Below are positions 10,648 through 18,276 of a DNA stretch of 64,000 nucleotides, piece by piece (the first letter of the stretch is position 1; the number at the start of each line of letters is the position of its first letter). Location: positions 9,020,001-9,084,000 of the forward strand of contig OX291562.1 of the NCBI GenBank assembly GCA_946406115.1, given 5' to 3'. This DNA comes from Apoda limacodes. Taxonomy: Eukaryota; Arthropoda; Insecta; Lepidoptera; Limacodidae. The position numbers and the translations under genes were made by a program. The notes under the pieces were generated by a model that worked only from the letters and a program-made list of their open reading frames with translations, did not search any database and was not told where the DNA came from.

Positions 10648-10836
10648 TGAGCAGAGGTATGTATAAACTTTCCTATTTTTGCTTTTACTTTCAAAATTTA
10701 CAGAAAATCTAATTATTTTCCTTGTCTTTCAGATATACCTGAGGCAAAGAATATCAGTAGCAGTAGCAGAGGAAGAGGTTTCCTCCGTGGAGATTTCATT
10801 CAAAACTTATTTTTCTTTTTTTGTATTGTAAATAAA
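10648..10836 (+). CDS. Possible spliced micro-ORF at the end of the plus-strand block
   Basis: Starts ATG AGC AGA G directly after the 77-aa stop, meets a consensus donor GTATGT at about 10657, and an acceptor after a pyrimidine-rich tttccttgtctttcag at 10733. If spliced, the frame continues with a Ser/Arg/Gly-rich stretch (SSSSRGRGFLRG). An AATAAA at 10831-10836 lies near the end. The donor and acceptor are both good matches, but the product would be only about 50 aa. It could equally be the 3' exon of a longer spliced transcript. Confidence 0.25.
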
Positions 10837-10839
10837 CGA

Positions 10840-11051
10840 TTTTGTCATGTACAAACATTAAGATATGTAATGTCTCTTTAGGAATAGAAATTAAATAAAA
10901 AATGTTTTATTGTTATAACATTTATTGAATTTTCTTAATAAAAATACTTAAACTTAGTTAAGCAAAATACTTATACTTAGTTAATATATTTTAATACTTA
11001 ATACTTATATTATACATTTGTACACAAATGAAAAAACTAAACTATTATATT
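10840..11051. terminator. Convergent intergenic region with poly(A) signals on both strands
   Basis: Plus-strand AATAAA at 10831-10836 and minus-strand AATAAA (read as TTTATT on the plus strand at about 10906 and 10921) bracket about 210 bp of AT-rich DNA between the two convergent gene blocks. This is the expected 3' end of both transcript sets. Confidence 0.5.
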
Positions 11052-11560
11052 TTAAACTAATTCAAGTATTTTATTTTTAACGTCCACATTTTCATTGCAC
11101 CATTTCTTAATACAAATAACATTTTCCAGAGTACAATATTTTCTATGATTAAAACATTTGTTTTTTTGCCCTTTAGAATAGGTGCTGTACAAATTAGGAA
11201 AATTAGGGCATCCCTTTTCTGCAATATCTTCAACATTACATTCTGTACAAAGTTCATTAATCCATAGGATTTTTTCTCTACCCTTCAAAAGCAAATATTG
11301 GTGTTTTAAAATTAGTTTGATAAGTTTTCTAAATTCTTGATAATCTATGTAACCGTCACTCTAATAAATACCGCGATTACTTTCTAACCAAGATACATTT
11401 CTTTTTTCTTCCTTAGTCAAATAAGAAAAGGGATATGGTGGTTTTATTAGAAATACTTGAGTGTATTCTGAGGTAGCCAAGGCAAATTCTTTACAATAAA
11501 TTTATTATGAGAATCCTTAAAGCCTTGTAAGTCTACGAAAATAGGTCCGGTAATATTCAT
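11052..11560 (-). pseudogene. Conserved unknown downstream of the major capsid gene, broken by a frameshift and a stop
   Basis: The ATG (11560-11558) overlaps the major capsid stop as ATGA. Reading on, the frame gives a start with VDLQGF and FIVKNL, then shifts at about 11480-11484 (an apparent 1-nt loss). The new frame continues with FLIKPPYPF and SWLESNRGIY, meets an in-frame TAG at 11363-11361, and runs on through GYIDYQEF, LLKGREK, GCPNF and a Cys/His-containing tail to TAA at 11052. I recall proteins with this order of motifs (D-x-x-GF, FIVKELA, KPP, W-x-x-N-x-G, KG-x-EK, GCP, C...H...C) as common in arthropod virus-like elements. Their function is not known to me; the D-containing start is faintly like an exonuclease motif I. 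The intact 80-codon piece at the 3' side has no ATG start. Confidence 0.65.
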
Positions 11561-12768
11561 GATATTTTTTTCACTATACCGCTTAAGGGTTTGTATTCAA
11601 ATATGCAATCGTTTAATAACAAACAATACGCAGAAGTTAGATTTGGTATATCTTTATCACTCTCTATTTCGATACGAACATCAACTGGGCCAGTTTTAAG
11701 TGTATCGTTCTGTCTTGAGCAATCTATAACGTATAACGGTACTTTATCTCTAAATTCTTTATAACTTAGCAAGGGTTCAGGACGTCGTCCGTAGTAAGAC
11801 TGTTGAAATCTAGTGTATTGTTCATATAATAAAGCAAATTTATCCTCATCAAATCGAACATTAAGACCCTCATAGGGAAAATACACTGAATTCAAAAATA
11901 CTTTAACTTCTCTTATATTGCAGTGATCGAAGTGTGACATGTCTTTTTCTGATTTATTTTTTCGGTCTGTCTGAAATGCAATAACAGCATATCTCGGTTT
12001 TTCTATTTGTGAAGACGTTTTAATTACCCATGTATGTTTTGTTGTTTTTGGTAATAAGGGATATTCATACAAGTCCCAGTTTCGGAATAACAAGTTGATT
12101 GAACGATCTTTTTCTAGATATTTTAATAGATTTAGTTTTTCTCGATCGGAAACTTTTACATGTGGAACACGCCAAACAATTTTTTTAAGTATGATATCAT
12201 CTATTACTTCTCCAGTGTTTAGTTTTATTGCGTTTAGATTAGTATTGCTGCGTAAAAGTATTAGCTCATGTCTACAATTCATTATTATTTTATTATAATC
12301 CTCAGCAAATCCAAGCATTTTGTTCAGTGGTATAGATACTGCAAAATTCCCTGATCTTGTATTTTTTGTTCCATCTATATCCCAACCCCATGCTTTCGAA
12401 ATTTTTGATTCATTTTCATTCATAGACAAAAATGATTTTATAGTTGTTGTTATACCAGCATTTTTAATTCTATCTATTTCAACTCCGTTAAGTTCATAGC
12501 GAACATCTTGAAACAGAAATAAAATGGGGTTGTTAGTAAAATTAACGCTAGTTGCAACATCTTTTAGATCTCCTTTTTTAACGATGACCATTCCTTCTAG
12601 GTATATTGTACTCGCTGATGGCAATACGTACAAGTCTTGTTGGTTGATAGGTATTCTTATTTCATCATTTTTATTAAAAGTAGTGATATATGGCTTATAC
12701 GAATGAATTTCCATGCTTTCTATAGTATTATCAAATACTATAGGTTGCGCTACGTTTAATACACTCAT
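11557..12768 (-). CDS. MCP: Major capsid protein, double-jelly-roll (hexon-like), 403 aa
   Basis: Would form the pseudo-hexameric capsomers of the virion. The start MSVLNVAQPIVFDNTIESME and overall length match the MCP family of insect Polintons/adintoviruses as I know it. The sequence has beta-rich composition throughout, a conserved central AWGWDIDG segment, and a C-terminal part ending in a VDVRIEIES strand and the YCLLLNDCIFEYKPLSGIV segment. The frame is intact. Its ATG (12768-12766) overlaps the stop of the 56-aa gene, and its stop overlaps the start of the following gene, both as ATGA. Jelly-roll assignment rests on family resemblance and gene order, not on a visible motif. Confidence 0.8.
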   Translation of the reverse strand: MSVLNVAQPIVFDNTIESMEIHSYKPYITTFNKNDEIRIPINQQDLYVLPSASTIYLEGMVIVKKGDLKDVATSVNFTNNPILFLFQDVRYELNGVEIDRIKNAGITTTIKSFLSMNENESKISKAWGWDIDGTKNTRSGNFAVSIPLNKMLGFAEDYNKIIMNCRHELILLRSNTNLNAIKLNTGEVIDDIILKKIVWRVPHVKVSDREKLNLLKYLEKDRSINLLFRNWDLYEYPLLPKTTKHTWVIKTSSQIEKPRYAVIAFQTDRKNKSEKDMSHFDHCNIREVKVFLNSVYFPYEGLNVRFDEDKFALLYEQYTRFQQSYYGRRPEPLLSYKEFRDKVPLYVIDCSRQNDTLKTGPVDVRIEIESDKDIPNLTSAYCLLLNDCIFEYKPLSGIVKKIS

Positions 12769-12935
12769 TTTAGTAATCCAATTAATTTTAAAAAGTCTTT
12801 ATTTTCAACACTTAATTTTTTTTTTAAGTTAGTAGATGTTAGTGACACAGGTGCTTTTTTGCGAATTACCTGTATCTTTCTGAGCTTCTTTGGTCGTGAA
12901 AAAGAATTTATATTAATTTGGTGAAAGTCTATCAT
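12765..12935 (-). CDS. 56-aa basic protein between minor and major capsid genes
   Basis: Too short for routine ORF calling. ATG at 12935-12933, TGA at 12767-12765. The start overlaps the minor capsid stop (ATGA) and the stop overlaps the major capsid start (ATGA), which strongly supports translation. The protein starts MIDFHQININSFSRPKKLRK, is rich in Lys/Arg in its first two thirds, and ends with a short hydrophobic helix-like tail (FLKLIGLLK). The charge pattern suggests a small virion or DNA-binding component comparable in kind to adenovirus core peptides. That is inference; no motif proves it. Confidence 0.7.
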   Translation of the reverse strand: MIDFHQININSFSRPKKLRKIQVIRKKAPVSLTSTNLKKKLSVENKDFLKLIGLLK

Positions 12936-13603
12936 TTTTTCTTCAGATGTAGGTACAGTAGTACCTCTTCTCCCCGAAAATTAACTAACTTGTTCTGTGA
13001 ATCTAAAAATTTTATATTTACACTACTGATAGTCTTTTGATTAATCGGAAAATATATTATATTCTTTGGTACCTCAATAATTCTATATCCAGGTGGAACA
13101 TTAGGTGCAAATTCATGGATTATGTGGCTTGGAATTCCATTAATAAAGGATCCACAGACAATATCACATTCAACTCGGACAACAGTGGTAGAAAGAATAC
13201 TGACTGGGATCTGTGATTCATGAAATTTATTCTTTTGTAATGTTTTTTTATTGTATCCGAGAATACTCCCAATAGAATTTTCTTTTTCAAAATGAATGTC
13301 TTTAGAGCAACAAATTACAGTACGTAAAGTATTATTGTTACAAGTCAAACTAAAGGTGCTGCTTCTAATGTTTTTCTTTATATAGTCACAAATGTCCTGT
13401 AGTTCATAAGATCCTTCAGGAATTTCAATCACTTAATTATCACCATAATGAAATTTATTATTTTTACTTTCAACGTTTGGAATAGAGTTAAAAGTAGAAA
13501 AGTATAAAAGACCACATTCGTAATCTCCGTCTAACTGTAGAGCAGGAGAATAACAAGTATTTAAGCTTGATGTGAATCCAGATATTGACAGCGTGAAAGA
13601 CAT
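12932..13603 (-). pseudogene. mCP: Minor capsid (penton, single jelly-roll) gene with one in-frame stop
   Basis: The natural ATG is at 13603-13601 (MSFTLSISGFTSSLN). The frame runs 56 codons, hits TAA at 13435-13433, and then continues without further damage for 166 codons to TGA at 12932. The two halves are in the same frame and read as one protein of about 223 codons. Family features: the IEIPEGSYEL segment typical of these pentons, the central PPGYRIIEVP, and a C-terminal FRGEEVLLYLHLKK strand. The stop is the only lesion seen. The downstream half has no nearby ATG (it would begin at GTG), so a functional penton is unlikely unless the stop is read through. The stop of the gene overlaps the ATG of the 56-aa gene. 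Confidence 0.8.
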
Positions 13604-13638
13604 GATTAAAATGGTTTATTTTATTGAATTATCTTAAT

Positions 13639-14031
13639 TTATTCTTTTGAATGCCAAAAATTGTTCAAATATTTTATACACAAGTGACCACAATTAACAG
13701 TATTAAAGTTCTGATAAACATTGTAATTGTAATAAACATTAGACAAATTTAAATAGGACAGTAACTCTTGGGGTGGTCTTAGATTTCCAAAACTATTGAA
13801 GTACTCACAGTAGTTGTTAATTTTTATATAGGCTACCCAGTGCGTTCCAGTATTCTTAGAGTTATCCAAATTAACAATCGCACACTCAATATCTTTAGGT
13901 TTTTTTGGTAAAGCATCTTTCATGAATACTCCTCGAAAATACGGTATATCATTAGTGTGCTTTAAAATATCTACATTCGTTAAAGCACGTCTAGGTAGCC
14001 TTCTAGTTAGTTTTTTGCTGATTTTAAACAT
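13639..14031 (-). CDS. PRO: Adenain-like cysteine protease, 130 aa
   Basis: Maturation protease of the capsid proteins in this virus class (peptidase family C5-like, ubiquitin-like-protease fold). Catalytic pattern visible: His64 in THWVAYIK, an acidic-position residue in YFNSFGNLRPP where this copy has Asn79, Gln107 in VYQNFNT, Cys114 in NCGHLC. Length is short, like other Polinton proteases (adenovirus enzyme is about 200 aa). The N-terminus is basic (RRLPRRA). It overlaps the 3' end of the PLA2-like gene by 25 nt. The Asn in place of Asp/Glu may be natural in the insect group or a weakening change. Confidence 0.85.
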   Translation of the reverse strand: MFKISKKLTRRLPRRALTNVDILKHTNDIPYFRGVFMKDALPKKPKDIECAIVNLDNSKNTGTHWVAYIKINNYCEYFNSFGNLRPPQELLSYLNLSNVYYNYNVYQNFNTVNCGHLCIKYLNNFWHSKE

Positions 14032-14729
14032 AATCCGTTACCTTTATAAGGTTTGATGTAGAGACCTTTTCCTAACGCAATAGATTCCATCATTTTGTTA
14101 TGACGCTGTGACTCTTCAAGGTTTTGCTTTGCTGATTTATAGCTATTCACTGCTTTAGCAATACCTGCAGCTCCTCCAGCTAAAGACCCTAATGCAGATA
14201 AGCCAGCAAAAATTGGTATAAGTGGTAGAATCCCTCCAGTTTTTGGTATTGGTATAAGACGGGGTAAGCAAACATTTTTATTTTTAAATAATTTTTTTGC
14301 AGTCAAGTAGGCTATCTTTATAGCAGTATTGTTATCTTTTGGCTTGCGGTTTTTCATATAATTACGGATTTTAGACACGACTGACTTAAAAGATTTAACT
14401 CCAGCACCATTTTTTAATTTAGTTTTCATAACTTTGCTTACGAGCCAAGACGCTAATTTTTCTCCGGTTCTAGTATTTTTTGACTTCATTCTTTGTTTTG
14501 CCATATTCAGAAGCGCAAAGTCAGCTTTATGACGATCTTCTAAATTACGATGTTCGGAATATGCTATATCGTGACGCTTACAAGCCTCGTCTAATTCGTT
14601 TATCCCTTTGTCACCTCGAGCCAATCTTTCTTGTAGTCTTGTACCAGGACCACAATAATTATATCCTGGTAAATGAAGTTCAAATGGTAAATTGTTTACA
14701 ATATTATTAACAAGTCCTCCACCGTTCAT
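14007..14729 (-). CDS. Phospholipase A2-like virion protein with hydrophobic glycine-rich segment, 240 aa
   Basis: Probably cuts phospholipids to let the particle cross a membrane on entry, as the parvovirus VP1-unique region does. Seen: calcium-loop motif YCGPGT (about 25-30) and the catalytic dyad in ACKRHDIAY (His53, Asp54), followed by KADFAL with the supporting Asp (about 70). After a Lys/Arg-rich middle (about 80-155) comes a glycine/alanine-rich hydrophobic segment (GGILPLIPIFAGLSALGSLA, about 165-184), then an amphipathic tail. This segment is typical of Polinton/adintovirus minor virion proteins. An upstream GTG in frame at 14732 was not preferred over the ATG at 14729. The gene lies between integrase and protease. 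Confidence 0.85.
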   Translation of the reverse strand: MNGGGLVNNIVNNLPFELHLPGYNYCGPGTRLQERLARGDKGINELDEACKRHDIAYSEHRNLEDRHKADFALLNMAKQRMKSKNTRTGEKLASWLVSKVMKTKLKNGAGVKSFKSVVSKIRNYMKNRKPKDNNTAIKIAYLTAKKLFKNKNVCLPRLIPIPKTGGILPLIPIFAGLSALGSLAGGAAGIAKAVNSYKSAKQNLEESQRHNKMMESIALGKGLYIKPYKGNGLCLKSAKN

Positions 14730-14800
14730 CACTGAATTTAAAATGAATACATGGTTGAATATCTTACAATTATAAAGTATTTATAAGTTAAAAGTAAACA

Positions 14801-15727
14801 CTATACAATAGACATTTTGTTAATCCAACTATTTTCCTTTTCATTGAGTCCTAACCATTTTACAAATAATTTATTTCCTTTCTTTCTTATCACTCTTTCA
14901 ATTAAATAAATGTTTGGATGTTTAGTTTTTTGCAACTCTTGTTCGTAAAAGGATCCGAGTATTATTTGATTTCTTTGATCATGAATGTGATAAGTTACTG
15001 GGTAAGTATTATTAACTTTTGTTATGGTAAATAGTTCAGAAGACCAGTTAGGTGTATACCCCTTTTTGAAATTTTCTTTATATTTGCTAATCCGAATACA
15101 GTCACCTACTTTTAATTTTGATTTTCTTAAGTACTGAGGTGTTTCATTCCTCTTTATGTTATTCATAACGACGGTTTGGTTATCACATGTTACATTTATT
15201 GGTTTAAATTTTATGGTTCGATGGACAGTATCATTATATGATGACAAAGCATCGTTCAAAGGTGATCCGATCCATTTGTTATTTCCAATTAAAGTAAAAT
15301 ATTTATATAATTTTGATTTCAGTGTTCTTATAAATCTTTCAACAATTGACGCCTTTTTCACAGAATATGTAGAATAGTGATTTATATTAAAAGTTGTTAT
15401 TATTTTCTTAAACACTTCATTGTAAAATTCTTTTCCCATATCTGTCTGAAGGTTAATAGGAACTCGACCACAATCCAATTTTTTTTTAAAAGCGTTTCCT
15501 ACGTCACGTTTTGTTTTCGTTTTCAGATGAACTCCCCACGCGAATTTTGAAAAGCAGTCAATAACAACTAAAATATATTTAAAACCTTTGTTCACTTTTT
15601 CCATTTTCTGCATGTCAATTAAATCAGCTTGCCATAAATCATCAATCCCTTTTAATATTACCGCCCTACGAATGAAGTGTTTTCTAGCTGATTTGTGAAG
15701 TTCACCAACTATGTCTTCTCTGTTCAT
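14801..15727 (-). CDS. INT: Retroviral-type integrase with C-terminal chromodomain, 308 aa
   Basis: Catalyses insertion of the element; the 6-bp target duplication flanking this copy is its footprint. Catalytic triad seen: Asp35 in LWQADLIDM, Asp96 in LQTDMGKEF, Glu130 in KASIVERFIRTLK (spacing between the last two is 33 residues). The fold region runs about 28-190. The C-terminal 35 residues (LIERVIRKKGNKLFVKWLGL...SWI) form a chromodomain that could direct integration to particular chromatin. Frame intact. The ATG (15727-15725) overlaps the stop of the 111-aa gene as ATGA. Confidence 0.95.
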   Translation of the reverse strand: MNREDIVGELHKSARKHFIRRAVILKGIDDLWQADLIDMQKMEKVNKGFKYILVVIDCFSKFAWGVHLKTKTKRDVGNAFKKKLDCGRVPINLQTDMGKEFYNEVFKKIITTFNINHYSTYSVKKASIVERFIRTLKSKLYKYFTLIGNNKWIGSPLNDALSSYNDTVHRTIKFKPINVTCDNQTVVMNNIKRNETPQYLRKSKLKVGDCIRISKYKENFKKGYTPNWSSELFTITKVNNTYPVTYHIHDQRNQIILGSFYEQELQKTKHPNIYLIERVIRKKGNKLFVKWLGLNEKENSWINKMSIV

Positions 15728-16059
15728 AATTGTTTAGGTGCGGTTTTCTGTGATCCAACCTTTTTTAATTCTGATTTAATATCTAGCAACTGATTTTTTA
15801 AAGTTTGAATCAGGCTTTTTATAGCATTTATTTCGAGCAGGAAAGATTGTTTTCCACAATATTCTTTTAGTACATTATCTACATACTGCTTATTGACGGC
15901 TTCGTCAGGTAGCTGAGGTGTTTTGAGTCCTTTTATACTTGCTGATATTAAGTCTAAATCTCCATTAATAGACTTAAGAAACACTTTGTCAGTAATATCG
16001 AAAACTTCTGACAAACGCAATCTTTTATGCACGTGATGACCAAACTTGTCAACGTTCAT
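15724..16059 (-). CDS. 111-aa coiled-coil protein, conserved in Polintons
   Basis: Begins MNVDKFGHHVHKRLRLSEVF, followed by a stretch of beta-like repeats (LKSINGDLDLISASIKGLKTP), the phrase LPDEAVNKQYVD that resembles the linker of phage tail-fibre proteins, and a C-terminal heptad-like helix (INAIKSLIQTLKNQLLDIKSELKK). I infer a trimeric fibre or spike-base type protein; I do not know a proven role. It overlaps the integrase start by ATGA, so both are probably made from one message. Confidence 0.7.
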   Translation of the reverse strand: MNVDKFGHHVHKRLRLSEVFDITDKVFLKSINGDLDLISASIKGLKTPQLPDEAVNKQYVDNVLKEYCGKQSFLLEINAIKSLIQTLKNQLLDIKSELKKVGSQKTAPKQL

Positions 16060-16175
16060 TGTTTAATAAATGTATACCTAAATGGTTTGATTACAACTGA
16101 ATGTTAATATAAAGTTCTCTGTATTATATTTGAATAAATCGTTAAGAATGCATGTAATACGTTACTTTTCATATT

Positions 16176-17192
16176 TTATTTGTTAATAATACCAGCTTCT
16201 TGCAACTCCTCTACGATATATATTATTTCATTGTCTAATCCACTGTTTCCTGCATCACGAGAAGATATTAAAAGTTTTAGTCTTTCAACTAACTCATTAG
16301 GGTCATCCCAATACATATAATCAACATTTTTATTATATTTTTTTAAAATTGGTAACCCAGACCCTTGATTAAGACTTTCGGTGCTTGTACATTGCTTAGA
16401 TAACTTGAAAAGTGGTTTGATAATATTTAAGTACTTGCTTCCTTTATTACTTTTAATTGGTTTTTTAGGGTTGAAGTCACGCCTATGTGCATTTGTAATA
16501 GTTAAAATCTGTTTGTAACTGTTTAAGTCACTATTAGTGATTGTTTTTAAATCTGGTATTCTTTTAAATAATAATTCCATTGGACCTTCAGTTTTTTTGT
16601 AAGGCTTTCCAGAAACTAAAATTGTATTTTCTGTTTGGACAATTCGAGAATTACCTATCATCAGTTTACCACGTTCATTTCTAACACCAAATGGAATATC
16701 TTCCAATACTTTTACAGTTACTTCTGAAGGTGGTGACCAATTATGTTGTGGACTTGAAATAGATTCAATTGTTTTGAATGAAGCGTCACTTGAAATGTTG
16801 GTTTCTTTATTATTTGTATCGCTCATACTTTCTGAATCATCTTCATAGATATCGTCTTCATAATCATCAAAGTTCTTAAGAGTTTTATCAACTTTTTCAC
16901 ACTGTTCATCGGAATCTATTTCATATTCACTTCCACCCTGAAGATCAAAATCAAATTCAGTTTTCATATATTTTGCTTTTTTCCCTGGGATTACGTCTTC
17001 ATTGTAATTAGGTTTGATATTTTGTGTTGCATTTCTTGATACCATTTTATGAAGTAGATCCGTTAAAGGTTTGAACACAGATTTAAGGACTTTATCATTT
17101 TCAGTTTGAATATTACGCAACTGCCTAACTTTTTTCTTAACAACGCTAGCTGATTTAATTATCTCTTTTTTGATATTTACTTGCGAATCCAT
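16176..17192 (-). CDS. 338-aa conserved Polinton protein of unknown function
   Basis: N-terminal part is basic and helical (about 1-60), the middle (about 85-150) is very acidic with Asp/Glu/Ser runs, and the C-terminus carries the conserved block YMYWDDPNELVERLKLLISS followed by GNSGLDNEIIYIVEELQEAGII. I recall that C-terminal block from many animal Polinton-like elements, always without a known function. The acidic/basic split would suit an internal virion scaffold or a DNA-associated protein, but that is a guess. Intact frame; ATG at 17192-17190. Confidence 0.75.
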   Translation of the reverse strand: MDSQVNIKKEIIKSASVVKKKVRQLRNIQTENDKVLKSVFKPLTDLLHKMVSRNATQNIKPNYNEDVIPGKKAKYMKTEFDFDLQGGSEYEIDSDEQCEKVDKTLKNFDDYEDDIYEDDSESMSDTNNKETNISSDASFKTIESISSPQHNWSPPSEVTVKVLEDIPFGVRNERGKLMIGNSRIVQTENTILVSGKPYKKTEGPMELLFKRIPDLKTITNSDLNSYKQILTITNAHRRDFNPKKPIKSNKGSKYLNIIKPLFKLSKQCTSTESLNQGSGLPILKKYNKNVDYMYWDDPNELVERLKLLISSRDAGNSGLDNEIIYIVEELQEAGIINK

Positions 17193-17266
17193 TTTTCACA
17201 ATAAGCTTTACCAATGTTATAGACAACACTAAACACATATCAGAGTTTTTGTCGTTTATAAGAGTT

Positions 17267-17953
17267 TTAATCAAGAATGACAAAAGTATCAAACTTTTTT
17301 CTATAGCAACCTTTATTTTTTTCACAGTCTTTATTGATTACTATGAAATCATACGAAGTTTTCCAGATTTCCGAACACATACCACGAAATTGATTCCAAT
17401 TCATATCTGTACTGACATGTTCATCATAAACATGTCGTAAATTAATGTCATCTTGTTTAAACAAAATTATAAGATTTGCATTATCTCTAATTAATTGTTT
17501 AGGTACTTTACTATATGTTTGATTCAAATAAAAGCAGTCTATACGCTTATGTCGCCCCATTGAGAAATAATCACGAATGTTATTTTGATTTTCACAAGCA
17601 ACATCGTCGAAAATAATTACTGAATCAGGTTTTGCATGATGAGGGCTTATAACGTCACTATTATCGTTATATTTCATTAATTGTACTTCTGGAACCTCAT
17701 TTAACACTTTTTCTAAAAATATACATTTTGGTTGGTAAAGCGTTTTGGAATATAAATATATATTTTTATAGCATAAACCATTTTCATGCAAAAGAAGTCC
17801 AACTATTAGGTTTGTTTTTCCACAGTTAGATGGTCCGCAAATCAAACATCGAATCGAATTAGGTAATAGTTTACCATGACGTGATATGCCTAGATCAGAT
17901 TCAGAACATATTTTTTCTAAATGTAGCTTTAGTGGCTGCTTTACAAATTTCAT
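17267..17953 (-). CDS. ATP: A32/FtsK-like genome-packaging ATPase, 228 aa
   Basis: Motor that would drive DNA into the capsid. Walker A GPSNCGKT (residues 40-47), Walker B VIIFDDV (Asp116, Asp117), and a downstream conserved Asn/Gln in FYLNQTYSKVPKQLIRDNANLII. Length fits the Polinton family. It is the first gene of the minus-strand structural block, about 320 bp from the right terminal repeat, so its promoter must lie in 17954-18276. Confidence 0.93.
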   Translation of the reverse strand: MKFVKQPLKLHLEKICSESDLGISRHGKLLPNSIRCLICGPSNCGKTNLIVGLLLHENGLCYKNIYLYSKTLYQPKCIFLEKVLNEVPEVQLMKYNDNSDVISPHHAKPDSVIIFDDVACENQNNIRDYFSMGRHKRIDCFYLNQTYSKVPKQLIRDNANLIILFKQDDINLRHVYDEHVSTDMNWNQFRGMCSEIWKTSYDFIVINKDCEKNKGCYRKKFDTFVILD

Positions 17954-18276
17954 GATGTCTTGGTGAAAGAAGTTAATTATGCAATGAAATCTCTAATCGC
18001 TATGACTCCATATTTATATTAATTTGAGAGACATTGACACACAAGACTACCGAAAGATAAAAGAAAGGTAAGATTTTTATAACTGATTAATGAAATATTA
18101 TTTGCCCGACAGTTGTAATAGGGTAAAACATTTTTCTATTAGAACAGAACAGAACGGTTTGTATATATTTGTAAGTTTATGTCTTCTTCTCTCGTAAAAC
18201 GGAATGATGCTCTCCAAAATACCTTGTTCATAGAGCTAGAAGAAGGTTGGTCGGTATGAAATACGTTAATCTATTT
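17954..18276 (-). promoter_or_regulatory. Right subterminal region, presumed promoter of the structural block, with inverted subterminal repeat
   Basis: No ORF. Positions about 18183-18262 are a diverged reverse complement of the 2029-2090/2212-2275 repeats of the left arm (shared tagagctagaagaaggttgg). As the only non-coding DNA before the ATPase it should hold the promoter, but no clear TATA element was assigned. Confidence 0.45.

Noticed and set aside
11292..11294. TTG as a start codon for an 80-aa protein
   Set aside because: The frame continues upstream with family motifs to a stop at 11363-11361 and across a frameshift to a true ATG at 11560, so the piece is the 3' part of a broken gene.
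13430..13432. GTG as the start of a 166-aa minor capsid protein
   Set aside because: The same frame extends 56 codons further upstream to an ATG beyond a single stop codon; GTG starts are not expected in this setting.
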